Source: Oscillospiraceae bacterium (GTDB lineage: Bacteria; Bacillota; Clostridia; Oscillospirales; Oscillospiraceae). Taken from it: a stretch of DNA of 64,000 nt. Position 1 is the first letter of the stretch. Each line of letters opens with the position of its first letter. Of this stretch, positions 33,525 through 40,133 are shown one piece after another. The position numbers and the translations under genes are program-made. The notes below the pieces were generated by a model. It was given only the letters and a program-made list of their open reading frames with translations. It was not told the origin of the DNA and ran no database searches. The stretch lies in NCBI GenBank assembly GCA_017432615.1, contig JAFRIV010000015.1:1-64000 (forward strand), given 5' to 3'.

Positions 33525-33805
33525 TGCCGCTTGCGGTGAATATGACACAAGATTTCATCAAATCAGAGGCTTTCACAAGTCTTCCACTGAGCTGCCGAGC
33601 AATATATCTCTCCCTACTTGGAAATGTGTACCGCGACGGGACTATAAAAATCAGTCCGCAAAAGAGCGGCGGTCAATTGGGTTTTGGGTATTGGAATTTC
33701 TGGAACTGTAAGGATGCTCTTATAGAAAGAGGCCTGATTGAGTATATCGGCCCGGCAACTTATCGCCTGAAACCGGTGAAGGGGGTGAATGTACAAAATG
33801 AGTGA
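33524..33805 (+). CDS. Winged-helix-like protein B, paralogue of the preceding gene
   Basis: 93 aa. EAFTSLPLSCRAIYLSLLGNVYRDGTIKISPQ... and ...ALIERGLIEYIGPATYRLKPV align with protein A in the same order. The two look like a tandem duplication or a split two-domain protein. AAGGAGGT lies seven bases before the ATG at 33524. A replication or DNA-binding role is a guess. Confidence 0.7.
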   Translation: MPLAVNMTQDFIKSEAFTSLPLSCRAIYLSLLGNVYRDGTIKISPQKSGGQLGFGYWNFWNCKDALIERGLIEYIGPATYRLKPVKGVNVQNE

Positions 33806-33932
33806 TCTTATTAAGCTACAAGCTCTTCTCATGGGATGGGAAGCGCTGAGAATCACAAATCCCGATCAGGCCGAGAGCTTGGCCTTTCAGGCTCTTGACC
33901 TGACAAGAGAAATGATTGAAAAGCGCGAATGA
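33798..33932 (+). CDS. 44-residue helical protein of the element
   Basis: MSDLIKLQALLMGWEALRITNPDQAESLAFQALDLTREMIEKRE. It overlaps the previous gene by 8 bp, and a terminator follows 5 bp after its stop, so it closes the small-gene operon. Helical and acidic; a TPR-like helical pair is possible. AAGGGGGTG upstream could serve as binding site. Confidence 0.6.
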   Translation: MSDLIKLQALLMGWEALRITNPDQAESLAFQALDLTREMIEKRE

Positions 33933-33936
33933 AAAG

Positions 33937-33977
33937 AAAAGAGCTATCGTGATGCATCCGCGATAGCTCTTTTCTTT
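33937..33977 (+). terminator. Terminator of the element's small-gene operon
   Basis: A perfect 13-bp stem AAAAGAGCTATCG (33937-33949) with its complement (33961-33973) and an eleven-base loop, followed by CTTTAT. Confidence 0.9.
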
Positions 33978-34042
33978 ATGACGCGATCCGTTTTCCTTAA
34001 GGAGGATCATTTTTATTATATCATAGCCGTCAAGTCCTGGAA

Positions 34043-34250
34043 AGAGAAAGAGCCTTGTGCGCAGTAATCACAAGGCTCTCTCCCTCCGAAAACATATACA
34101 CAAATGAATTGGGAGATTTCCGGCAGTACCGGCGACCGCTGAGGCACCAAGACGGTAAATAATAATAAATTTATTTCTCCCAAAGCTATGATACCATGAC
34201 CCGCTCTCAAAGGCAATGAAAAAAGACGCCTGGCGGTAGGCGTCTCTTTT
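34043..34250. other. Non-coding stretch with three ordered hairpins
   Basis: No frame here has convincing coding sense. Hairpin 1: AGAGCCTTGTG / CACAAGGCTCT (34049-34059, 34069-34079). Hairpin 2: TTGGGAGA / TCTCCCAA (34109-34116, 34176-34183) enclosing 59 bases with smaller pairings. Hairpin 3: AGACGCCT / AGGCGTCT (34224-34231, 34238-34245) followed by CTTTTC, terminator-like on the plus strand. It could be a small RNA or an origin-like region. Confidence 0.5.
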
Positions 34251-34256
34251 CAAAGG

Positions 34257-34508
34257 ATGAGGGTGATATATCGGAGTAAGTATATTATACCAAAATGGAG
34301 CGGGATATGCAAGTGTTTTGCGCATGTGGTTGAGAACCGGTTTTGTAACTCAGACCTGGACACGCTGCACGATCTGGAGAGCCGGCATAAACGGTCGATC
34401 CTGGCACAGCTGAACGTCCTGGATGATCTACACGAGCTGAGGCAAAAATGGCAGCGGGCAAAATTCAACAAAAATTCAACAACACTGAAAAACAGTAAAT
34501 CACGATGA
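34257..34508 (+). pseudogene. Second, decayed copy of the small coiled-coil module
   Basis: The frame contains FCNSDLDTLHDLESRHKRSILAQLNVLDDLHELRQ, clearly related to VCNLNLDELERLHDL...RSILESRYVLADLQELE at 31488-31658, also at the DNA level (TTTGTAAC, CTGCACGATCTG and CGGTCGATCCTGG shared). It has no good start signal and runs into the att-side repeats. It is probably a fragment left by duplication. Confidence 0.5.
34462..34480 (+). repeat. Right arm-type integrase sites
   Basis: Two copies of AATTCAAC (34462-34469 and 34473-34480), 11 bp apart, matching the pair at the left end. Confidence 0.65.
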
Positions 34509-34585
34509 TAATTATTTTTGACGGAATGTAGGCTAAAACAGCCGAAATCAGTTACATTGACGAACATTGAAAAACAGTAAATTAC
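34482..34585 (+). repeat. 22-bp direct repeats beside attR
   Basis: 34482-34503 and 34564-34585 match at 20 of 22 positions (core TGAAAAACAGTAAAT). They lie between the arm-type sites and attR and may bind integrase or excisionase. Confidence 0.7.
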
Positions 34586-34598
34586 ACGCACGGTTGAA

Positions 34599-34641
34599 CT
34601 CATAACCCGGAGGTCGTTGGTTCAAATCCTTCCCCCGCAAC
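34599..34641 (+). repeat. attR: displaced 3' part of the initiator tRNA
   Basis: Perfect copy of 28262-28304. Only the 3' part of the tRNA is present, so it is not a functional tRNA. It is followed by TAAG instead of CA, so the ancestral gene appears not to have encoded CCA. Confidence 0.95.
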
Positions 34642-34645
34642 TAAG

Positions 34646-34680
34646 AAAACCGCTTGTTTTGAAAAAAACAGGCGGTTTTT
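34646..34680 (+). terminator. Original tRNA terminator
   Basis: AAAACCGCTTGTTTT / AAAACAGGCGGTTTT with one internal mismatch, ending in TTTTTC. It now lies behind attR, and was the terminator of the tRNA before insertion. Confidence 0.8.
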
Positions 34681-34697
34681 CTTAGCTACTGAAAACG

Positions 34698-34738
34698 ACT
34701 GCGAACCGAAAACACTTAAAAGTGTTTCAGTTCGCAGT
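34698..34738 (-). terminator. Probable terminator after leuS
   Basis: An inverted repeat of about 19 bp (ACTGCGAAC...AACACTT with its complement, one bulge and one mismatch), followed on the minus strand by CGTTTTC. It lies 37 bp beyond the leuS stop. Confidence 0.65.
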
Positions 34739-34774
34739 TCATTTTTTACCTGCCGGTAAAACAATGCGGTTCTA

Positions 34775-37282
34775 TTACTTTTTCGGTTTCAGGATCAGAT
34801 TGACCAGGCGGCCTTTCACTACGATTGTTTTAACAATTTCCATTCCTTCCATATAGCGCTTGATTTTTTCATCAGTACAGGCTATGGCAACCACTGATTC
34901 ATCTTCGGCATCTGCACTGACACGTATAGAGGAACGAAGTTTGCCGTTGATCTGAACCGCCATTTCTTTCACTGCATCAACAGTTTTTGTCTCGTCATAC
35001 TGGGGCCAGGACATTTGCATGGCCATCTTCCCGTGTTTAGCCGCAAACCCTTCCAGCTCCCACATTTCTTCCACCATATGGGGAGCGAAGGGACTTAACA
35101 GCATAAGAAGCTGTTCAAGATCACCTTTTGTGAGCCCTTTGTCGTAAAACTCATTGACAAGCGTCATCAAGGCAGCAATGGCCGTGTTCATTTTCAGGTT
35201 ATCAATATCACTGCCGACTTTTTTTATGGTCTTATTGATACTGACCTCATTCTTTTCCGAGATGGAGAAATTATCCTCCGCGCGGTCCATCAGATTCCAG
35301 ACTCTGTCAAGGAAACGCTTGGAGCCTTTTACCGCGTCATCAGACCAGGTGGCCGTTTTTTCAAAATCGCCGATAAACATGATGTAGAGACGCATGGTGT
35401 CTGCCCCGTAGGACTGAACCACATCATCCGGATTGACAACATTACCGAGGGATTTTGACATCTTGACTGAAGAACGCAAGGCGAGGCTGCCGTGCTTCTC
35501 AATCATCGCCTGTTTTTCTTCTTCTGTGCTGAAATTACCGATATAATACGGATTCTGGCCGAGAATCATGCCGTGAGAGGTCCGTTTGGCATAGGGTTCC
35601 TTCGTGTGAACGGCTCCGATATCATAAAGAAATTTGTGCCAGAACCGGGAGTATAACAGATGGAGCGTCGTGTGCTCCATACCCCCATTATACCAGTCCA
35701 CCGGACCCCAGTACTGCTCTGCCTCGGGAGAACAGAACGCTTTGTCGTTATGGGGATCCATGTAACGCAGCCAGTACCAGCTGGAACCAGCCCAGTTGGG
35801 CATGGTATCGGTTTCACGTTTTGCCGGGCCGCCGCAGCATGGGCAGGTAGTATTGACCCAGTCCGTCATTTTTGCAAGGGGAGATTCCCCGTCGTCCGTC
35901 GGTTCATAGCTTTCCACATTGGGCAGAACAAGAGGAAGCTGATCTTCCGGAACAGGTACCCAGCCGCATTTTTCACAGTTGATCATTGGGATGGGTTCAC
36001 CCCAGTAACGCTGGCGGGAGAACACCCAGTCACGCAGTTTATAGTTGACTTTCTGTTCCCCTATTTTTTGTTCGGCAAGCCAATTGATCATAGCCGGGAT
36101 CGCCTGCTTTACTGTCATACCGTCCAGGAAACCGGAATTGACCATGATTCCCGTGTCATCCTTCAGCGTGAATGCTTCTTCCTGAACATTCCCGCCCTTG
36201 ACGACTTCAACAATCGGCAGGTTAAACATTTTGGCAAAGTCCCAGTCACGCTCATCGTGGGCAGGCACGGCCATAATAGCACCAGTGCCGTAAGTGATCA
36301 GGACATAATCGGCAATGAAGATTGGAATCTCTTTCCCGTTAACGGGGTTGATCGCCATAACACCGTTGAGCCGAACACCGGATTTTTCCTTGTTCAGTTC
36401 ACCCCGTTCAAAGTCAGACTTTCTGCCTGCCTGCTCAACATAGGCAGCCACTTCATCCCAGTTTGTAAGATTCTCTTTCCATTTTTTGACATAGGGATGT
36501 TCCGGTGCAAGAACCATATACGTTGCACCGAAAAGCGTATCCGGACGCGTTGTGAAGACGACAAGATCATCCCCTACAGTGGTTTTGAAGGTGACCTGTG
36601 CGCCGGTAGAACGCCCGATCCAGTTGCGCTGCTGGATCTTGACACGTTCAATATAATCCACATCATCCAGATCGTCAATCAGGCGCTGGGCATATTTCGT
36701 AATGGCCAGCATCCACTGGCTCTTCTCCTTGCGGATGACAGGGGCGCCACAGCGTTCACAAACACCTTCCACCACTTCTTCATTGGCAAGCACGACTTTA
36801 CAGCTTGTGCACCAGTTGACGGACATTGTGGCCTTATAGGCAAGACCTCTTTTATACATCTGCAGAAAGATCCACTGCGTCCATTTATAATAATTCGGAT
36901 CGGAAGTATTGACACAGCGATCCCAGTCAAATCCGTAGCCTAGCATCTTCAACTGTCTGGTAAAGTTTGCTATGTTGTCATGCGTCACCTTGGCCGGATG
37001 GATATGATTTTTGATTGCATAGTTTTCCGTCGGGAGGCCGAATGCATCATAGCCGATGGGGAAAATAACATTGCAGCCATCCATCCGCTTTTTCCTGGTA
37101 ATAATATCCATCGCCGTAAACGGGCGCGGATGCCCGACATGAAGACCCGCTCCGGAGGGATACGGGAATTCGATCAACCCGTAGAATTTTGGTTTGTCAA
37201 GCCCGGTTACGGCCGCATAGGGTTTCTCTTCTTCCCAGCGTGCCTGCCATTTTTTCTCGATTGCAGCAAAATCGTATTTCAT
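34775..37282 (-). CDS. leuS: Leucyl-tRNA synthetase
   Basis: 835-aa class I enzyme. Rossmann core with the HIGH-type motif in HVGHPRPFTAMD (about residue 47), zinc-like CTSC...CERC insert (about 160-180), CP1 editing domain with the threonine-rich TTRPDTLFGATY, and KMSKS in VKMSKSLGNVV. Normal length. It is the last gene of the smc-ftsY-rdgB-yhbY-yqeK-rsfS array. A 96-bp leader holds a GCCGTCT/AGACGGC hairpin but no T-box that I can recognise. Confidence 0.97.
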   Translation of the reverse strand: MKYDFAAIEKKWQARWEEEKPYAAVTGLDKPKFYGLIEFPYPSGAGLHVGHPRPFTAMDIITRKKRMDGCNVIFPIGYDAFGLPTENYAIKNHIHPAKVTHDNIANFTRQLKMLGYGFDWDRCVNTSDPNYYKWTQWIFLQMYKRGLAYKATMSVNWCTSCKVVLANEEVVEGVCERCGAPVIRKEKSQWMLAITKYAQRLIDDLDDVDYIERVKIQQRNWIGRSTGAQVTFKTTVGDDLVVFTTRPDTLFGATYMVLAPEHPYVKKWKENLTNWDEVAAYVEQAGRKSDFERGELNKEKSGVRLNGVMAINPVNGKEIPIFIADYVLITYGTGAIMAVPAHDERDWDFAKMFNLPIVEVVKGGNVQEEAFTLKDDTGIMVNSGFLDGMTVKQAIPAMINWLAEQKIGEQKVNYKLRDWVFSRQRYWGEPIPMINCEKCGWVPVPEDQLPLVLPNVESYEPTDDGESPLAKMTDWVNTTCPCCGGPAKRETDTMPNWAGSSWYWLRYMDPHNDKAFCSPEAEQYWGPVDWYNGGMEHTTLHLLYSRFWHKFLYDIGAVHTKEPYAKRTSHGMILGQNPYYIGNFSTEEEKQAMIEKHGSLALRSSVKMSKSLGNVVNPDDVVQSYGADTMRLYIMFIGDFEKTATWSDDAVKGSKRFLDRVWNLMDRAEDNFSISEKNEVSINKTIKKVGSDIDNLKMNTAIAALMTLVNEFYDKGLTKGDLEQLLMLLSPFAPHMVEEMWELEGFAAKHGKMAMQMSWPQYDETKTVDAVKEMAVQINGKLRSSIRVSADAEDESVVAIACTDEKIKRYMEGMEIVKTIVVKGRLVNLILKPKK

Positions 37283-37378
37283 ATTCTTTCCTTCTTTTCA
37301 ATAAAATGGATACCTCTGCCGTCTGGAGACGGCCTCCCTCCCTGCAAAAGAAGGGATACACACCGAATGCCCCTGTAA

Positions 37379-37738
37379 TCAGGGGCTCAGAAGGGATGAG
37401 GGATCCACCTCCACACTGTCACTCCAAAGGCGTTCGAGATTATAAAACTTACGGGCCTCATCGGTAAAAATATGAACGATGACACTTCCGAAGTCCATCA
37501 GTACCCAGATGTCAGAACGCAACCCTTCCCTGCGCACAGGCGGCTCACCCGCTTCGGAAAGCTGCTTGTCAACTTCACCGACCAACGCTTTGATATGCGT
37601 GGAACTGGTGCCGTTGCAAATCACAAAATAGTCAGCAAGGACAGTCTGTGCGGCTGTGTGAAGAACTTTGACATCCTTCGCATTCTTGTCTTCCAGGGCT
37701 TTTGCCGCGATGCCGGCAATCTGTTCAGGAGAAAGCAT
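37379..37738 (-). CDS. rsfS: Ribosome silencing factor RsfS
   Basis: About 119 aa. RsfS binds ribosomal protein L14 and blocks subunit joining when nutrients are short. The fold is visible in DVKVLHTAAQTVLADYFVICNGTSSTHIKAL and WVLMDFGSVIVHIFTDEARKFYNLERLW. The ATG at 37738 has AAAGGAAC upstream; an ATG 30 bp earlier lacks one. It overlaps the end of yqeK. Confidence 0.95.
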   Translation of the reverse strand: MLSPEQIAGIAAKALEDKNAKDVKVLHTAAQTVLADYFVICNGTSSTHIKALVGEVDKQLSEAGEPPVRREGLRSDIWVLMDFGSVIVHIFTDEARKFYNLERLWSDSVEVDPSSLLSP

Positions 37739-38333
37739 TTGTTCTGTTCCTTTCTTTGTAGAATTCATAAGCTTGTTTCGTCAGATAATACGGTTCGCGC
37801 CCTTTGGATCGTACCTCGTCCATCGTCATGGACAGGCCGAGCGCAACAGCCGTATCTAAATCTTCAAAGGCACATTGCCGTAACGGCCCCAGGCCAGGGA
37901 AATTGCGGGTAGGTTCAATATAGTCCGCGAGGTAGATAATTTTTTCCAGAAGCGTCATATCCGGCTTGCCGGTGGTATGCCACCGTATGGCACTGCATAT
38001 TGCCTCCGGCATGGAAAAAACATCTCTTGCCACTGCTGCACCCGTGAGCGCATGGTAAAGCTGCGGAGCTGCCAGAAGGGCATCGTCACAGGTAATGCCG
38101 TACTGCAGAAGAAGGTCCATCTGTTCTCTTTCCGTTTTATTTTTTGTGCAATCATGCAATATAGCAGCAGCTGCGGCAACTTCCGGGTTCTCTCCCCAGC
38201 GGGCACTGAGCTTTACAGCCGCTTCTTCACAACCCTGTACATGAGGTATACGGCGTTTATCAAGCCATTTATACGCCTGTTTTCGCAATTTTGCAAGTTC
38301 TGATTGGGAATAATGGATCTCAGCTGTATTCAT
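37725..38333 (-). CDS. yqeK: HD-domain diadenosine tetraphosphatase YqeK
   Basis: 202 aa. YqeK splits Ap4A symmetrically into two ADP. The HD metal site is given by LHDCTK and the histidines in YHALTGA and RWHTTGKPDMTLLEKIIYLADYIEPTR. In many Bacillota it lies between nadD and rsfS; here nadD is missing and yhbY comes directly before it, with a 4-bp overlap. Confidence 0.95.
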   Translation of the reverse strand: MNTAEIHYSQSELAKLRKQAYKWLDKRRIPHVQGCEEAAVKLSARWGENPEVAAAAAILHDCTKNKTEREQMDLLLQYGITCDDALLAAPQLYHALTGAAVARDVFSMPEAICSAIRWHTTGKPDMTLLEKIIYLADYIEPTRNFPGLGPLRQCAFEDLDTAVALGLSMTMDEVRSKGREPYYLTKQAYEFYKERNRTNAFS

Positions 38334-38635
38334 TTGCTCCTGCTTTTAACAAGTTCAATTTTGATATCGTTCGGATTTCTCTTAAAAAGGACAAATCTGG
38401 TGCCGATTACCTGAACAGGATCCGCCTTACAGGCCTCACAGAGAGCATCGCAGGCTTCCCTTGCCGTAAGCATGGAATTTTCCAGCACTTTCCCTTTGAT
38501 CAGTTCATGCGCACGAAGCGCATCATTGGCAGACAGGATTACATTTTCCGTGATGCCACCTTTTCCAATGGTCACAACGGGGTCTAATGAAGCGGCAAGC
38601 CCCCTCAACTGGGCACGCTGTTTACTGGTAATCAT
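38330..38635 (-). CDS. yhbY: YhbY/CRS1-YhbY family RNA-binding protein
   Basis: 101 aa, ribosome-associated RNA-binding domain. Family features: LTSKQRAQLRG-like opening, PVVTIGKGGITENV with the GxxG-type loop, and ELIKGKVLENS. Overlaps rdgB by 14 bp and yqeK by 4 bp, so translation is coupled. Confidence 0.94.
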   Translation of the reverse strand: MITSKQRAQLRGLAASLDPVVTIGKGGITENVILSANDALRAHELIKGKVLENSMLTAREACDALCEACKADPVQVIGTRFVLFKRNPNDIKIELVKSRSK

Positions 38636-39224
38636 TTTTTACAGCCTCCTCCAGCAGCGGAATAAATATGCGCAGCGCATTGCCTCTATGGGATATGGCA
38701 TTTTTTTCTTCCGGTGTCAGTTGAGCCATTCCCTTCTCCGTACACAACGGATGAAAAACAGGATCATATCCGAATCCGCCGTCGCCTTCGGGACGCAGCA
38801 GGATCTCCCCTTCGCATTCTCCACGGCTTTTCAGGACACGGCCGTCCGGAAAAGTGCAGCAGATACAGCAGACGAAACGGGCAGATCGGTTTCCGATTCC
38901 TTCCAATTTTTTCAGGAGATACTGGTATCTTTCCGTGTCGGACGCCTCATGCCCGAGTCCATAACGGGCCGAATAGATGCCCGGTTCCCCGTTCAGTGCA
39001 TCCACACACAGCCCGGAATCATCCGCAACAGCAGCACATCCCGTCGCATTCGTCACGGCAGACGCCTTGAGAAAAGCATTTTCTTCAAAAGTCGTACCGG
39101 TTTCTTCCACTTCGAAATCACAGCCTGCCTCCTTCTGTGAAATCAGCTCGATCGGCAGATCTTTTACAATCTGCCGGAACTCCCGCAGCTTATTTTTATT
39201 GTTGCTGGCAAGTATCAGTTTCAT
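38622..39224 (-). CDS. rdgB: XTP/dITP diphosphatase (RdgB/HAM1)
   Basis: 200 aa. It removes deaminated purine nucleotides (ITP, dITP, XTP) from the pool. Signatures: ASNNKNKLREF at the N-terminus, FEENAFLKA, ADDSGLCVDAL with the catalytic aspartates, and GGFGYDPVFHP. It overlaps ftsY by 4 bp. Confidence 0.96.
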   Translation of the reverse strand: MKLILASNNKNKLREFRQIVKDLPIELISQKEAGCDFEVEETGTTFEENAFLKASAVTNATGCAAVADDSGLCVDALNGEPGIYSARYGLGHEASDTERYQYLLKKLEGIGNRSARFVCCICCTFPDGRVLKSRGECEGEILLRPEGDGGFGYDPVFHPLCTEKGMAQLTPEEKNAISHRGNALRIFIPLLEEAVKNDYQ

Positions 39225-40126
39225 TTAAACAGTGCCTCAACGAAAGTTTTTGCATCAAAGGGAATCAGGTCATCGATCTGTTCCCCGACTCCGACGTATT
39301 TTACCGGAAGACCGAGTTTATCGGCAATAGCAAACACAATGCCTCCCTTTGCCGTCCCGTCGAGTTTCGTCAGGATAATGCCTGTCAGATCAGCTGTATC
39401 TTTAAACTGCTCTGCCTGGATGAGACCGTTTTGTCCGGTCGTTGCGTCAAGCACCATCAGCGTCTCCACATCGGCATCCGGAAGTTCTCTGGAAATGATG
39501 CGGCGCATCTTGGACAGTTCGTTCATCAGGTTCTGTTTATTGTGCAGCCGCCCTGCCGTATCAATGATCACAACATCAATCCCTCTCGCTTTTGCCGCGC
39601 TAATAGCATCGAACACTACAGCAGCAGGGTCGCTGCCCTCTTCGTGACGTACAAAATCGGTACCTGCCCGTTCCGCCCAGATTCCCAACTGCTCGGCAGC
39701 TGCAGCGCGGAACGTATCCCCTGCACAAAGAAGCACACTTTTACCTTCGCTTTTCAACCTTGCTGCCAGCTTGCCAATGCTTGTGGTCTTTCCAACTCCG
39801 TTAACCCCTACCATAAGGATAACAGAAGGTTTTGTGGTGAGTTTCAAAGCGGGATCAGCCGGCTCCAGCTTTTTGGAAAGGAGTTCGATCAGACCTTCCC
39901 GTGCCTCCCAGCCTTTGCGGAAACGGCGCTCCCATGTCAGTTTGCGCATTCCCTTGATCACATCGGCAGCTGTCTGTGCACCGACGTCAGAGAGAATCAG
40001 TAATTCCTCCAAATCGTCATAAAAATCTTCACTGTCAGGGGCATAATCCTGGAATAATTCCTCCAGTTCCTGCATGTTTTTTCTGGTCTTGGAAAGGCCG
40101 GAAAACATCTTGTCAAAAAAACCCAT
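39221..40126 (-). CDS. ftsY: Signal recognition particle receptor FtsY
   Basis: 301 aa from the ATG at 40126 (MGFFDKMFSGL), GGAGG upstream. NG domain GTPase: G1 GVNGVGKTTSIGKLA, DTFRAAAAEQL, G3 DTAGRLHNK and G4 TKLDGTAKGG are complete. The acidic A domain is nearly absent, as in many Gram-positive FtsY proteins. Partner is Ffh, not in the window. It lies 7 bp after smc. Confidence 0.96.
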   Translation of the reverse strand: MGFFDKMFSGLSKTRKNMQELEELFQDYAPDSEDFYDDLEELLILSDVGAQTAADVIKGMRKLTWERRFRKGWEAREGLIELLSKKLEPADPALKLTTKPSVILMVGVNGVGKTTSIGKLAARLKSEGKSVLLCAGDTFRAAAAEQLGIWAERAGTDFVRHEEGSDPAAVVFDAISAAKARGIDVVIIDTAGRLHNKQNLMNELSKMRRIISRELPDADVETLMVLDATTGQNGLIQAEQFKDTADLTGIILTKLDGTAKGGIVFAIADKLGLPVKYVGVGEQIDDLIPFDAKTFVEALFK

Positions 40127-40133
40127 ACTTATA

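Noticed and set aside
34016..34325. Minus-strand frames of 66 and 85 codons in the hairpin block
   Set aside because: They cross three hairpins and lack a ribosome site; the pairing pattern argues for RNA or DNA structure instead of coding.
34599..34641. Second tRNA-like sequence
   Set aside because: Only the 3' part of the initiator tRNA is present, with no 5' acceptor or D arm; it is attR, not a tRNA gene.
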